From NCBI RefSeq assembly GCF_943193125.1, contig NZ_CALPCX010000001.1, positions 186,001 to 250,000 of the forward strand: a stretch of DNA of 64,000 nt, written 5' to 3'. Every line of letters starts with the position of its first letter. The first letter of the stretch is position 1. This DNA comes from Adlercreutzia agrestimuris (GTDB taxonomy: Bacteria; Actinomycetota; Coriobacteriia; Coriobacteriales; Eggerthellaceae). The position numbers were made by a program, and so were the translations under genes. This document shows, one piece after another, positions 1-9,220 of this stretch. The notes beneath the pieces were generated by a model. It was not told the DNA's origin. It saw only the letters and a program-made list of their open reading frames with translations, and made no database searches.

Positions 1-187
1 GCGCGTACAGCGAAAAACGCTCGTCGTCGCCAATACATGTCTCAATACGCTCTCGCGTTGCATCAGTAGACGCATCATCAATTACCAGCACTTCAAAATC
101 AGCATACGTTTGCCGCTTGAGCGCTTCAAGGCACGCTTCAATATAGTCCTCAACGTTGTAGGCTGCGACAATAATGGAGAACTTCAC
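1..187 (-). CDS. Glycosyltransferase family 2, N-terminal part (cut by window edge)
   Basis: Only the first 62 codons are present; the gene continues beyond base 1. The start is GTG at 187, preceded by a GGGGGAG ribosome site. The product opens with [19 protein letters not shown] and later has [16 protein letters not shown], the nucleotide-sugar binding start of GT-A fold family 2 glycosyltransferases (the IDDxSxD block). It should transfer a sugar from a nucleotide donor, probably for cell-wall or surface glycan synthesis; the acceptor cannot be told from the fragment. It starts 15 bases after the dnaK stop on the same strand, so it may be co-transcribed with the chaperone cluster. Confidence 0.85.
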   Translation of the reverse strand, partial: MKFSIIVAAYNVEDYIEACLEALKRQTYADFEVLVIDDASTDATRERIETCIGDDERFSLYA

Positions 188-202
188 GCACAACTCCCCC
201 GC

Positions 203-1990
203 CTAGTTGTTATCGGCATCAACATCAATACCAGCTTGCTTGCGCGCATGCTCGCTTGATTTTGTTAACTCCTCATGGGCACGGCGCAGCTTTTCCACAT
301 CTTCATCCTTGATCTTATCAAGACGCTTATCCAAAAGCCGCTGCACTTCGGCGTAGTTTTTGCGAATGGTCTTTTTCTCTTCCTTGTCCATATCTTTGCC
401 CAGCTGAGATACGGCAGCCTGTGCGGCTGATGCCATGCGCTGTGCATCATAGCACAACTCCAACAGATTCCTTCGCGCATTATCCTGTGCCGCATATTCA
501 TCAGCCTCACGCATAGCCTGCTCAATCTCATCATCAGACATGCGTTTTGAGTCATCAATAGTAATGGACTGCTCTTTGCCCGTATCCAAATCTTTTGCCG
601 AAACGGTTAAGATTCCGTTGGCATCAATGTCAAAGGTAACCTCAATTTGCGGAACGCCAGCGCGAGCGCGCTTGATGCCCTTTAAGCGGAAGGTACCAAC
701 CAACTTGTTATCTTTAGCCATCGGACGCTCGCCCTGCAGCACCTTAACGTCAACGCTTGTCTGATACGACGTTGCAGTAGAGAAGATCTGCGAATAATGC
801 ACAGGCAGTGTGGTGTTGCGCTCAACAATGCGTGTGGCAACGCCGCCTACGGTTTCAATGGATAGACTCAACGGCGTTACATCCAAAAGAAGCAAGCTAT
901 CTGCGCGCACGATACCCGTGCATGCCTCTGCAAGCGTAGCCGCTTGCATGGCTGCACCACAGGCAACGCACTCATCAGGGTTTATAGAAGATGCTGGCTC
1001 TTTGCCCGTCAGCGCGCGGACATGCGCTTGAACCGCAGGTATACGCGTCGAGCCGCCAACCAGTAGCACGCATCCCAGCTCTGAGGCAGCAATGCCAGCA
1101 TCATTGAGCGCAGATTCCACTGGATGAGTGGTGCGCTCTACTAAATCTTTGGTAAGCGAATCAAATGTTGCACGCGTCACCGTTGTTTCAAAATGGAGCG
1201 GACCTGTTGCATTTTGCGCCAAAAATGGCAGGTTAACCACGGTAGACTCAACGGAGGACAATTCTTTTTTCGCCTGCTCAGCAGCTTCGCGAACGCGTTG
1301 CATTGCAGCCAAATTACGCGTGATATTCTCGCCCGTTTGGCGCTTAAACTCGTCAACTAAATAGTTTGTCAAACGTTCATCAAAATCATCGCCACCCAAA
1401 TGGTTGTCGCCCGAAGTTGCTAAAACCTCAATAACGTCACCACCAATTTCAATAATGGAAACGTCAAAGGTGCCACCACCTAAGTCATACACCATAACCT
1501 TTTGCGGCTCTCCATTATCCAAGCCATAAGCAAGAGCGGCTGCCGTTGGTTCATTAATGATACGCATAACGTCCAAGCCAGCAATTCTGCCAGCATCTTT
1601 TGTGGCCTGACGCTGAGCATCGTCAAAATAAGCGGGAACGGTAATAACGGCTTGCGTCACCTCTTGTCCCAAAAATGCCTCAGCATCACGGCGCAGCTTG
1701 CGAACAATCATGGCTGAAAGCTCTTGAGGAGTGTAGCGCTTACCATCAACTGCTGCACGCCAATCACTTCCCATATGACGTTTCACTGAGGTAATGGTGC
1801 GCTCAGGATTGACTGCTGCTTGACGCTGAGCAACCGCGCCCACCAAGCGCTCGCCATCTTTGGAAAACGCCAGCACAGAAGGTGTAGTGCGCTCTCCCTC
1901 GGCATTCGCTATAACCGTAGGTCTGCCGCCTTCTACCGTTGCTACACAACTATTTGTTGTTCCCAGGTCAATTCCAATCGTTGCAGCCAT
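203..1990 (-). CDS. dnaK: Hsp70 chaperone DnaK (595 aa)
   Basis: Cytosolic ATP-driven chaperone. The nucleotide-binding domain shows the three signatures in order: GIDLGTTNS near residue 6, [12 protein letters not shown] near 167 and [12 protein letters not shown] near 310. The substrate-binding beta domain follows (about 365-480), then the helical lid. The C-terminus is short, ending VDADNN, and lacks the long Gly-rich, EEVD-like tail of many DnaKs; 595 residues is slightly below the usual 610-640. It lies 51 bases after a J-protein gene and a DUF5685 gene, with no grpE or hrcA beside it, so this may be a second Hsp70 dedicated to that unit rather than the main grpE-dnaK-dnaJ operon. That is inference. 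No CIRCE or HAIR operator was seen upstream of the cluster. Confidence 0.95.
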   Translation of the reverse strand: MAATIGIDLGTTNSCVATVEGGRPTVIANAEGERTTPSVLAFSKDGERLVGAVAQRQAAVNPERTITSVKRHMGSDWRAAVDGKRYTPQELSAMIVRKLRRDAEAFLGQEVTQAVITVPAYFDDAQRQATKDAGRIAGLDVMRIINEPTAAALAYGLDNGEPQKVMVYDLGGGTFDVSIIEIGGDVIEVLATSGDNHLGGDDFDERLTNYLVDEFKRQTGENITRNLAAMQRVREAAEQAKKELSSVESTVVNLPFLAQNATGPLHFETTVTRATFDSLTKDLVERTTHPVESALNDAGIAASELGCVLLVGGSTRIPAVQAHVRALTGKEPASSINPDECVACGAAMQAATLAEACTGIVRADSLLLLDVTPLSLSIETVGGVATRIVERNTTLPVHYSQIFSTATSYQTSVDVKVLQGERPMAKDNKLVGTFRLKGIKRARAGVPQIEVTFDIDANGILTVSAKDLDTGKEQSITIDDSKRMSDDEIEQAMREADEYAAQDNARRNLLELCYDAQRMASAAQAAVSQLGKDMDKEEKKTIRKNYAEVQRLLDKRLDKIKDEDVEKLRRAHEELTKSSEHARKQAGIDVDADNN

Positions 1991-2041
1991 AGCCGTTTCC
2001 TTTCATATCAGCTAAGCCTTCCCGCCTAGCTGGATCATCTA

Positions 2042-2851
2042 TTAAAACCCAATGCAGAGTCGGGGAAGCATTACGCATCCGTACTGCGCACAACAGCAAA
2101 TACAACAGAGGCGCATTGGATCAATGACACCCATGTTAAAGCCACGCGCCTGTCCGGTTTCTTGATAGGTTTGCGAACCAAAGCGAATATATTCCAGCAT
2201 CTGCATATACTCAGGATTGTCAGGATCCATGCGCGCCGCGCGACGTATCTGCTCAAGCGCCATCATGGAATTACCTGCTAAATGGTGCGCCCATGCGCTC
2301 ACAAAATACCATCGCGCGTTGCGACCATCACTGGTAACCGCATTCAGTTCATCAATTGCAAGCTTGTACTGACCTGTGTTTATATGTTCAATAGCCTGGC
2401 GAACCAACGGCAGATCATGAACCTCTGGCGTGGGTTTTTTCACACCACGTGCAGCTGTGCCTGCGCCCCCAAAGCCGAACAAATCATCAAAATTTATTGT
2501 TGTCCACCCATAAGGACCTGCTTGATTGGGGTCTTGATAATCATCTCCCCTATAGCCATAGGCAAAGGGATTATCATGCCCACGAGGATCTGCTCCTGGT
2601 TGGGTATACCCACTCTGAGCCTGACGCGCTTGCTGCTGTGCCGCTTGACGACGATCTTGAGCAGCGTATTTATCCGGATTGATAATACGATCATACGCTT
2701 CATTAATTTGGTTCATGCGCTCTTCAGCAGCAGGATCATTGGGATTGAGGTCGGGGTGATTTTCACGAGCTTTTTTGCGATAAGCCTTCTTCACTTCATC
2801 CAGCGAAGCATTGCGGCTTACTCCCAAAATCTCATAGGGATCTTTAATCAC
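2042..2851 (-). CDS. J-domain co-chaperone with TPR-like region and cysteine-rich tail
   Basis: 269 aa. Residues 4-66 form a J domain with the HPD tripeptide at 32-34, which stimulates Hsp70 ATPase activity. A Gln/Gly-rich linker (about 70-130) follows, then helical TPR-like repeats (about 150-225) with the A-rich, DPDNPEY pattern. The last 24 residues hold seven cysteines, starting RLCCICCC. The zinc-finger and client-binding domains of classical DnaJ are absent, so this is a class III type J protein. It overlaps the upstream DUF5685 gene by 8 bases and is followed by dnaK, so it probably serves that DnaK. The cysteine tail could bind metal, be acylated or anchor the protein to the membrane; this is not known. 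Confidence 0.9.
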   Translation of the reverse strand: MIKDPYEILGVSRNASLDEVKKAYRKKARENHPDLNPNDPAAEERMNQINEAYDRIINPDKYAAQDRRQAAQQQARQAQSGYTQPGADPRGHDNPFAYGYRGDDYQDPNQAGPYGWTTINFDDLFGFGGAGTAARGVKKPTPEVHDLPLVRQAIEHINTGQYKLAIDELNAVTSDGRNARWYFVSAWAHHLAGNSMMALEQIRRAARMDPDNPEYMQMLEYIRFGSQTYQETGQARGFNMGVIDPMRLCCICCCAQYGCVMLPRLCIGF

Positions 2852-3677
2852 CAGACTGCTCCTTCGCTTCTATCTGTTGGGCGTTATAGTCGTGCCAAAC
2901 GCCCGCATATACCACACTTTGCAAAACATGCGCATCGCGCTCAAGCGGGAACTTTTCAAATGCTTGCGCCGTCTCATGAGCAAGCATTACCACGTCTTCA
3001 AAAGCGTCTTGCGCGTCACTATCATGCAATACAAAAGGATTATAGTTGCCCGAAACCCGATCTTTGTCCATATCCAACAAAGCATCCATCATGTACACAA
3101 GCCGTCCAAGCTTCATGCCAAAAAAGCGCAACTCGTCAGCCCAAAAATCATCTCGCCATGCAAAGATTTCAGCAAGTGCTCGCCCAAATGCCGTAGCTGC
3201 CCGATCCATCTCCTTTTGGGCATCAGACGCTCTCTCAATGGCGTCAATATCTAAAAGAGCCTGCTCAAGCGTCTCACACTGACGCGGATAGCGCTTGCTC
3301 ACTTCTTGATAGCGTTTTGATAGCGCTTGTGCATAAGCGCGCTGAGTAAACGATCGATCGTCTTTCCAATCGTCAAGACATTTGTGATAAATCAGTGCCA
3401 CTGTCATAGCGGCGGCATAATCTACTGCTAACGTATTAACACACACACGTGCTTTAAACGGATGCGGTGCGCAGCGCTTTTGCGTTGTTTCTTCATCAAG
3501 TTCATAGAGCGAACCCAGCAGCATTGCCAAAAATGCCATGTCATAGGTAAGCCCAAAGCGCGCTAGCTGGCTTTGATTGTCACCAAGCGCATGGCAAAGC
3601 CCGCAATACAGCGAAAGATAGCGTTGCCGTTCATGCTCTTCAAGCTGATCAAGATGAGGTGTCACATACCCAAACAT
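2844..3677 (-). CDS. DUF5685 family protein
   Basis: 277 aa. The N-terminus [12 protein letters not shown], the early YCGLCHALG motif and the block [13 protein letters not shown] match what is known of DUF5685, a family of unknown function that recurs next to J-protein genes in Firmicutes and Actinobacteria. The sequence is largely helical and soluble, with a DDW/DDR-rich centre, a conserved CxxC-like pair in YCGLC and a second cysteine region (KRCAPHPF). It starts 3 bases after the MarR stop and overlaps the J gene by 8 bases, so translation is probably coupled. A role as adaptor or assembly factor for the DnaK/J pair is inference. Confidence 0.8.
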   Translation of the reverse strand: MFGYVTPHLDQLEEHERQRYLSLYCGLCHALGDNQSQLARFGLTYDMAFLAMLLGSLYELDEETTQKRCAPHPFKARVCVNTLAVDYAAAMTVALIYHKCLDDWKDDRSFTQRAYAQALSKRYQEVSKRYPRQCETLEQALLDIDAIERASDAQKEMDRAATAFGRALAEIFAWRDDFWADELRFFGMKLGRLVYMMDALLDMDKDRVSGNYNPFVLHDSDAQDAFEDVVMLAHETAQAFEKFPLERDAHVLQSVVYAGVWHDYNAQQIEAKEQSGD

Positions 3678-3680
3678 GAC

Positions 3681-4121
3681 TCAGACGCGCGCCTTTGCAA
3701 TAAGAGACTCCAACGCGTGAAAGCCCTCCATAATGGTGGCGAATGTCTCAGGGGTCTCACCTGCAAACAGTTGCTTGTTTTTCTGGCGAACTGTTTGTGC
3801 GATAACTCCCAAAAGCTCGCGTCCCTGCTTGGTGACAAACAACTCACACGCACGCCGATCTTGATTATTGCGCTTCCGTTCAATCAGACCGGAATTTTCT
3901 AATTTACGACAGATGGCAGAAAAATTCGTGCGCAAGATTCCTGCGCGCTGCGAGAGCTCCGACAACGTCACGCCGGGCTGCTGCTGCAACATGACCAGCA
4001 CGTGAAGCTGCTGAAGCGTAATTCCGTACTCCAAACAAACAGGTGCCACGCACTCACGCAGTAAGTTTTTGAGATCATAAGCTAATATGACCAGCTCGCG
4101 CTCGAATTCGTCAACATACAT
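3681..4121 (-). CDS. MarR family transcriptional regulator
   Basis: 146 aa. A winged-helix fold of MarR type: an N-terminal dimerisation helix, then ITLQQLHVLVMLQQQPGVT, the recognition region LSQRAGILRTNFSAICRKLE, and the wing residues ERKRNNQDRRACELFVT containing the DxR motif that contacts DNA. It is the second gene of a tight minus-strand run (zinc-ribbon protein, MarR, DUF5685, J protein, DnaK), with 9- and 3-base gaps. It is therefore a candidate autoregulator of this chaperone unit. The ligand is unknown. Confidence 0.88.
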   Translation of the reverse strand: MYVDEFERELVILAYDLKNLLRECVAPVCLEYGITLQQLHVLVMLQQQPGVTLSELSQRAGILRTNFSAICRKLENSGLIERKRNNQDRRACELFVTKQGRELLGVIAQTVRQKNKQLFAGETPETFATIMEGFHALESLIAKARV

Positions 4122-4130
4122 AAACGCGCC

Positions 4131-4532
4131 TTAGGATTTGTGCATGTCTTCAGTTTTGCACTTCGGGCAAACAACGCGCATCATGCCCTTGCCCTTCGGC
4201 ACCGACAGTATTTGCCCGCACCCTTTACAGCGAAAATAATCAGTATCAGGATGCTCGCGCTTGGTCTTTGCAAGCGAAATTGCCCCCATTGGCTTTTCAA
4301 ACAAACGCACAAAAGCAGCATTTTCGCGCTCTCGAGCAGCGGTATTGCGAGAATACGCACGAATAATGGCAACGATAAGCAGTACAAGCGAAAGCCATTG
4401 CAATAATGCCAAACCTGGAATAAACGAAACGAACATTAAAATGACGCCCAGAATAACCAAAAAATTTGAAAGTGCATCAATACCATGGCGACCCTGCATA
4501 ATCTGAGCGAGCCGATCTTTCATGTTAGACAT
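4131..4532 (-). CDS. Small membrane protein with C-terminal zinc ribbon
   Basis: 133 aa from ATG 4532, chosen because a perfect AGGAGG lies six bases upstream; the open frame extends 16 codons further without a ribosome site. Two adjacent hydrophobic helices (about residues 20-60, FLVILGVILMFVSF and WLSLVLLIVAIIRAY) are followed by a basic segment and a ribbon with CKGC and CPKC pairs that should bind one zinc. The family resembles small coriobacterial membrane proteins of unknown function. It heads the tight operon ending in dnaK, so it may be a membrane partner or a passenger. Confidence 0.8.
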   Translation of the reverse strand: MSNMKDRLAQIMQGRHGIDALSNFLVILGVILMFVSFIPGLALLQWLSLVLLIVAIIRAYSRNTAARERENAAFVRLFEKPMGAISLAKTKREHPDTDYFRCKGCGQILSVPKGKGMMRVVCPKCKTEDMHKS

Positions 4533-4614
4533 TGCAAACCTCCTTGTCAGGGCAACAAAAACGCTCCCTGTCAAAAGCATTTGGGTTGCGGCTAGTTATA
4601 AGAATATACCTAAT

Positions 4615-4643
4615 ATAGCACACCGCATACCTTGCTTAGACAA
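4615..4643 (-). promoter_or_regulatory. Candidate promoter of the zinc-ribbon/MarR/chaperone operon
   Basis: On the minus strand TTGTCT (4638-4643) and TGCTAT (4615-4620) are 17 bases apart, about 83 bases before the ATG at 4532. TATATT (4612-4617) overlaps as an alternative -10. No other gene lies upstream in this orientation. Confidence 0.35.
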
Positions 4644-4739
4644 AGGAGCGCTTTTATGTGTGACACCCAAATGAGACCGATTGACCTCAGGTGACAGATT
4701 GCTCAGTTTGTACCAAATACGGCTGGACGCTTGCCCGTG

Positions 4740-6023
4740 TTAGTCTTCAACGCGAATAACACTCGGCTCATCGCGCAGCACATCTTCAAGCTGAGCAATC
4801 TCGTCCAACACAGCTCGAACGTTAGATTCACGTGCCGTGTGCGTTACATATGCCAAGTTCACAATACCGCCAGATTTCTGACCGCGTTGAATAACCGAAC
4901 GAACTGAAACATCATGTTTAGCAAACACGCCCGCCGTTGCTGACAAAACACCTGGTCTGTCGGCAACGGTGAAGCGAATGTAGTATTTTGTCTTCAAATC
5001 AGACATAGGCACAATGGGCAGATCATCTGTGCACGTACAACCCACGAGCGGCGCAACATTCGCCTGAAGACGACGCGCCATATCCATCACGTCGCCCATG
5101 ACAGCACTTGCAGCAGGACCAGCACCAGCACCAGGGCCAAAGAACATGGTCTCGCCTACCGCATCTCCTACCACATAAATTGCGTTCATTACGCCATTTA
5201 CGGTTGCCAGCTGATGATTGAGCGGCAACATAGTAGGATGCACGCGCACATCTATGCCGTCTGGCGTGCGATGTGCAATAGCCAAAAGCTTCACGCAGTA
5301 GCCCATATCGCGCGCTGCCTCAAGATCAACAGGTGAGATATGAGTAATACCCTCAGTGAAGACCTCATCAAGCGTAACGCGTGAGTTAAATGCAATGGAA
5401 GCCAAAATGGCAATTTTAGCAGCGGCATCAAAGCCCCCGACATCAGCTGTTGGATCGGCTTCAGCAAAGCCCTTCATCTGCGCCTCGCGCAGCACTTCGC
5501 TGTAATCACTTCCCTGCTCAGCCATGCTAGTCAGCATATAGTTGGTTGTACCGTTCACAATGCCCATGACCGTCAAGATCTCATTGGAGATAAGACAGTG
5601 CTTAAGCGGATCAATAATAGGAATACCGCCTCCGACGCTTGCCTCAAAAGCAATTTCGCGACCAGCAGCCTCTGCAGCCTCCATGATTTCTTGTCCGTGG
5701 GTTGCCATGAGCGCTTTGTTGGCAGTTACGACATTTTTCCCTGCGGCCAAGGCACCTAACACCACATTGCGCGCAACGGTGGTGCCACCAATCAGCTCAA
5801 TAACAATATCAATTTCAGGATCAGAGAGAATCTCTTGGTAATCATCGGTAAAGATGTCGGCAACCCCATGTTCTTCTGCTTGCTCAGGATTGCGAGAGCA
5901 GACACGCACCAATTCCATCTCAATGCCATAATGACGAGCGAAGTCATCGGCGTGTTTCTTCAGAATATCAATGCAGCCGCCTCCGACGGTGCCCGTTCCT
6001 ACCAAACCAAGTTTAATTGTCAT
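4740..6023 (-). CDS. hom: Homoserine dehydrogenase
   Basis: 427 aa. Catalyses NAD(P)H reduction of aspartate semialdehyde to homoserine, the branch point to threonine and methionine. The Rossmann motif GLVGTGTVGGG is at residues 6-16. The catalytic domain includes GIVNGTTNYML and AEADPTADVGGFDAAAK, the homoserine dehydrogenase signature. A C-terminal ACT domain (about 350-425, from YIRFTVADRPGVL) is where threonine usually inhibits. The ATG follows AAGGAGAG. It lies 86 bases after lysA on the same strand, so two aspartate-family pathway genes are paired. Confidence 0.97.
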   Translation of the reverse strand: MTIKLGLVGTGTVGGGCIDILKKHADDFARHYGIEMELVRVCSRNPEQAEEHGVADIFTDDYQEILSDPEIDIVIELIGGTTVARNVVLGALAAGKNVVTANKALMATHGQEIMEAAEAAGREIAFEASVGGGIPIIDPLKHCLISNEILTVMGIVNGTTNYMLTSMAEQGSDYSEVLREAQMKGFAEADPTADVGGFDAAAKIAILASIAFNSRVTLDEVFTEGITHISPVDLEAARDMGYCVKLLAIAHRTPDGIDVRVHPTMLPLNHQLATVNGVMNAIYVVGDAVGETMFFGPGAGAGPAASAVMGDVMDMARRLQANVAPLVGCTCTDDLPIVPMSDLKTKYYIRFTVADRPGVLSATAGVFAKHDVSVRSVIQRGQKSGGIVNLAYVTHTARESNVRAVLDEIAQLEDVLRDEPSVIRVED

Positions 6024-6109
6024 GCACGCTCTCCTTAAGCGATAGGTCAGCCTCTATCAGCCAACTCATTACGGTTCAAACCACTCTCTGCTTGAAAGCT
6101 ATCCTGCTA

Positions 6110-7465
6110 TTATACGTCGCGCGAATAAATATCGTCGTAGGTTTCTCTTCGCGTTGTCACGCGCGCCTGTCCATCTTTTACAAATACGATAGCCGGGCGC
6201 GGTTGCCCGTTATAGTTACTTGCCATCGTCTGGCAATACGCACCTGTTCCAAACACCGCAACAATATCACCAAGATCAGGATGTTGAAGTGGCATATCCA
6301 CCACTACCGCATCTCCGCTTTCGCAATGTTTTCCACAGAGCGTCACGATCTCAGTACGCGGCTGATCAGCCTTGTTAGCAATAGTGGGTTCATAGTCTGC
6401 ATGGTAAAGTGCCGTGCGGATGTTGTCAGACATTCCACCATCAATAGCAACATACTTACGAACATTTGGAAGCGTCTTTAAGATGCCCACCGTATACAAC
6501 GTTAACCCCGCGTTAGCCACCAAAGAGCGACCAGGCTCCACTAAAAGCCGCGGAAGCGCAACTTTATATTCAGCGCAATAATCTTTCACTGCATCTACAG
6601 TGCATGCCGCAAATTCGTCAATTGATGAGGGAGTGTGCTCTGCAATATAGGCAACCCCTAAACCGCCTCCCATATCAAGCTCTTCAATTTCATAGTCATA
6701 CTCTTGCTTGATGCGTGCCATCAGCTCAATCATAACCTGCACTGCTTCACGGAAAGAATGCAAGGCAAATATCTGCGAACCAATATGACAGTGAAGTCCC
6801 GCCAGACGAACATGAGGCGTTGCTAAAACATCTGCAACGCACGTAAAGGCGAAGTCATTGAGCATGGTAAAACCAAACTTTGAATCTTCGCATCCCGTGC
6901 GAATATACTCATGCGTATCAGCCTCTACACCAGGGGTTATACGCATGTAGATGGGCTGTACTACGCCAAGTTCGCCTGCAATTTCTGACACGCGTGCAAG
7001 CTCAATGCGACTATCAACCACAATGCGACCTACGCCCGCAGAAATAGCTTCGCGCAACTCTTGCGGCGTTTTGTTGTTACCATGCACAAAAACGCGCTGC
7101 GCCGGAAAGTCAACCGAACGAGCACAAGCAAGCTCGCCCCCGCCCGACACGTCTAAGCAAAGTCCTTCTTGCTCTACAATACGAACAACTTCTTTATTCA
7201 AAAACGCTTTTGAAGCATAAATGACATCGGAATTCTCATAACGCGAACGAAACGCCTGAAGATAGGTGCTCATGCGGTGACGAAGATCCGCTTCATCCAT
7301 AACATAAAGCGCAGTACCTTGTTCATGCGCAAGCTCAACCATATCAACGCCACCCACAAACAGATGACCATCTTTTACTTCGGCTGTCATAGGCAGCACT
7401 GCACCTAAATCTGTGGTCGTGCGATTATCTGGTTGTTTTGACAAGTCAGACGCAGGTAAAGCCAT
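6110..7465 (-). CDS. lysA: Diaminopimelate decarboxylase
   Basis: 451 aa. PLP enzyme that decarboxylates meso-diaminopimelate to lysine, the last step of lysine synthesis. The fold type III barrel carries the PLP lysine in YASKAFLNKEV (near residue 86), the HCHIGSQIF block, the EPGRSLVANAG phosphate-binding loop and the CESGD active-site motif near 360. The ATG follows AAGGAGG, a strong site. It probably forms a two-gene unit with hom. The upstream intergenic region (7466-7632) is shared with the divergent moaE-like gene. Confidence 0.97.
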   Translation of the reverse strand: MALPASDLSKQPDNRTTTDLGAVLPMTAEVKDGHLFVGGVDMVELAHEQGTALYVMDEADLRHRMSTYLQAFRSRYENSDVIYASKAFLNKEVVRIVEQEGLCLDVSGGGELACARSVDFPAQRVFVHGNNKTPQELREAISAGVGRIVVDSRIELARVSEIAGELGVVQPIYMRITPGVEADTHEYIRTGCEDSKFGFTMLNDFAFTCVADVLATPHVRLAGLHCHIGSQIFALHSFREAVQVMIELMARIKQEYDYEIEELDMGGGLGVAYIAEHTPSSIDEFAACTVDAVKDYCAEYKVALPRLLVEPGRSLVANAGLTLYTVGILKTLPNVRKYVAIDGGMSDNIRTALYHADYEPTIANKADQPRTEIVTLCGKHCESGDAVVVDMPLQHPDLGDIVAVFGTGAYCQTMASNYNGQPRPAIVFVKDGQARVTTRRETYDDIYSRDV

Positions 7466-7595
7466 AGCTTATCCTCCTTATCACCAATGCTAATTCTCTC
7501 ATCGATTGCGTCACATCTTACCAGCGAGCGTTTGCAACAAGGCGCTTATTCGCAAAAGGCGCGGTAAGTCTAGGCAGGCGGAACCAAGATTCAAG

Positions 7596-7601
7596 TATAA
7601 T
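7596..7601 (+). promoter_or_regulatory. Consensus -10 element before the moaE-like gene
   Basis: TATAAT lies 31 bases before the ATG at 7633, followed by an AGAAAGGA ribosome site. No good -35 hexamer is seen at 16-18 bases, so only the -10 is claimed. Confidence 0.4.
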
Positions 7602-7632
7602 TGGGCGCACGCTTACAGCAGAAAGGATACCC

Positions 7633-8031
7633 ATGGCTAAAACCGAACCATCACTTGATCAGTGGCTCAAAGAGGCTAAGCTTGACCCTTCCGCCGCGCA
7701 ATGTGGCATGTATCTTACCCACAATGGCGTTGTGCGCATTACCCCTAAACAACTCGTACGCGAAGGAGTTGAAGGTTTAGGTGAAGTAGCACAAATTGAA
7801 TTCTCCTATGACGAAGCGGGTGTAGAGGCAGCTGTTGTCGAAGCGCTCACCTGGGATGGCGTTTATTTTGTTCGCGTATGGCTCAATGAAGGCATCCTCA
7901 ACGTAGGAGACTCCATTATGTATGTTCTTATTGGTGCCGACATTCGCCCACACTGCATTGATGCTTTACAGAAATTGGTTGGCAAAATTAAAAATGAATT
8001 GGTAACAGAAAAAGAAATTTACGCCTCTTAG
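7633..8031 (+). CDS. MoaE-like molybdopterin synthase catalytic subunit homologue
   Basis: 132 aa. MoaE inserts sulphur into precursor Z, with MoaD, to make molybdopterin. Similarity rests on the order GMYLTHNGVVR (the GAVVxFxGxVR region), an EA-rich centre, then RVWLNEGILNVGDSIMYVLI, which matches the hydrophobic xGxLxxGD strand, and a C-terminal helix. Lys120 and Lys127 are seven apart, like the two catalytic lysines of Escherichia coli MoaE (119 and 126). The protein is shorter at the C-terminus, and the N-terminal half is divergent. No other cofactor gene is adjacent. A MoaE-fold protein with another role is possible. Confidence 0.65.
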   Translation: MAKTEPSLDQWLKEAKLDPSAAQCGMYLTHNGVVRITPKQLVREGVEGLGEVAQIEFSYDEAGVEAAVVEALTWDGVYFVRVWLNEGILNVGDSIMYVLIGADIRPHCIDALQKLVGKIKNELVTEKEIYAS

Positions 8032-8076
8032 TTTCATGACAAAGACTGTTGTCTGTTTAATTCTGTCAGATTCGTA

Positions 8077-8097
8077 ACAGCACGTTAAACGTGTTGT
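8077..8097. promoter_or_regulatory. 21-base near-perfect palindrome upstream of amaP
   Basis: Arms of ten bases (ACAGCACGTT and AACGTGTTGT) flank a single A, with one G-T mismatch. It sits 46 bases after the moaE-like stop and 168 before amaP, with no T-run, so it looks more like an operator than a terminator. The owner is unknown. Confidence 0.35.
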
Positions 8098-8264
8098 CGC
8101 AACTTCCTCCTCGGGGTTTTCTTGAGCACATTACACCCGTATTGTTTAGTGAAAGCGTCATAAACTCTCGGTGTTACTCCGCTCACCTGAACACCGTGCA
8201 TCCGGCGCATTGGTGCTTACATTGCCATATGCATGTTGCACACAAACCCTGAGGAGGAGTTATT

Positions 8265-8957
8265 ATGGGCAAACTTAAACGACTTTGTCTCATCGTCTTT
8301 CTTATTGCCGCTGTCATTGGCATTGGCATGCTTGCAATTCAATGGTTTTCCTTTGATGCATTAATGCCTACCTATAGCTTTTTTGCCGCCATGCCTTGGT
8401 TTTTTACCCTTGAAGCAGTTCTGCTTATCATTGTTGCAATTGGCGTTATATATCTTCTTGGCAAAGCGCTCTTCACTCCTGGCATTGGACGTAATCTTAC
8501 TATTGTGCGAGATCAGGGCAGTGTTTCTATCACACGTGAAGCATTGGCGTCTACGGTCACCCATGTTGTTGATGCCCACACCGGTCTGAGCGTAGATCGT
8601 GTTCGGATTCAAATTCTCAAACCACGCAATCCCTCCATTAACGTGGAAGTTCGCGTTGATCCTGGCACGCATAGCCAACTTGCACAACTTGGCGAAAGAC
8701 TCCAACAAGAAATCACCGCCGCACTGGAAGCTTTCAGTGGCGCACCAGTAAACCATGTCAAGATAATATTCTCCGGCAATGCCGAAGCAGTAACGCCTTC
8801 GTTTACTCAAAACGCACTGGCACATGCTGAACACACGCCCGAACAGTTATCAACAGGTGAAAAGGTTGCTGTTGTAGCTGTTGACAAAGGCAAAAAGACT
8901 TCGCAGGTTGCGACAGAGAATGAAATTGACACACAACCAGAAGGTGATCAGCAATGA
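8265..8957 (+). CDS. amaP: Alkaline-shock membrane anchor protein AmaP-like
   Basis: 230 aa. Two N-terminal transmembrane helices (about residues 7-27 and 42-67) are followed by a cytoplasmic alpha/beta domain starting at GSVSITREALASTVTHVV, which resembles the Asp23 fold. In staphylococci AmaP anchors Asp23 at the membrane. The C-terminal 40 residues are polar and disordered. The ATG follows GAGGAGG. The stop overlaps the DUF2273 gene start (ATGA), and asp23 follows, so the classic amaP-DUF2273-asp23 order is complete. Confidence 0.85.
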   Translation: MGKLKRLCLIVFLIAAVIGIGMLAIQWFSFDALMPTYSFFAAMPWFFTLEAVLLIIVAIGVIYLLGKALFTPGIGRNLTIVRDQGSVSITREALASTVTHVVDAHTGLSVDRVRIQILKPRNPSINVEVRVDPGTHSQLAQLGERLQQEITAALEAFSGAPVNHVKIIFSGNAEAVTPSFTQNALAHAEHTPEQLSTGEKVAVVAVDKGKKTSQVATENEIDTQPEGDQQ

Positions 8958-9184
8958 GCGCTAACACACGTGATGCCCTTCTCCTGTTTCTCGAAAAACA
9001 TGGTCATGCTCTTGCTTACGGGCTGTTGGGATTTCTCATTGCGCTCTTGATTCTCACCATAGGGTTTTGGCCAACATTACTCCTAAGCGTTTTTGCTGCT
9101 ATTGGCGTGATTATTGGCACCTACCAAGATGGCAGCGTTCACTTAAGGCGCCTCTTGGCACGTCTTATGAGAAATGTTCGATGA
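8954..9184 (+). CDS. DUF2273 small membrane protein
   Basis: 76 aa. Two hydrophobic segments (about 17-35 and 38-57) with a short turn are followed by a basic end (RRLLARLMRNVR). DUF2273 members are regularly found between AmaP and Asp23 and are thought to help membrane attachment of the envelope-stress complex. The ATG overlaps the amaP stop codon by four bases, implying translational coupling. Confidence 0.85.
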   Translation: MSANTRDALLLFLEKHGHALAYGLLGFLIALLILTIGFWPTLLLSVFAAIGVIIGTYQDGSVHLRRLLARLMRNVR

Positions 9185-9220
9185 CAGAGTCCACGTAAGA
9201 ATTCCTGTAAGGAGGATGCA

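Noticed and set aside
2282..3196. Long plus-strand open frame of 304 codons
   Set aside because: It is opposite the J-protein and DUF5685 genes, which have clear motifs. The product has no recognisable domain.
4533..4739. CIRCE or HAIR heat-shock operator before the chaperone unit
   Set aside because: No inverted TTAGCACTC or CTTGAGT repeats were seen.
8032..8060. Terminator after the moaE-like gene
   Set aside because: GACAA/TTGTC forms only five base pairs with no clean T-run.
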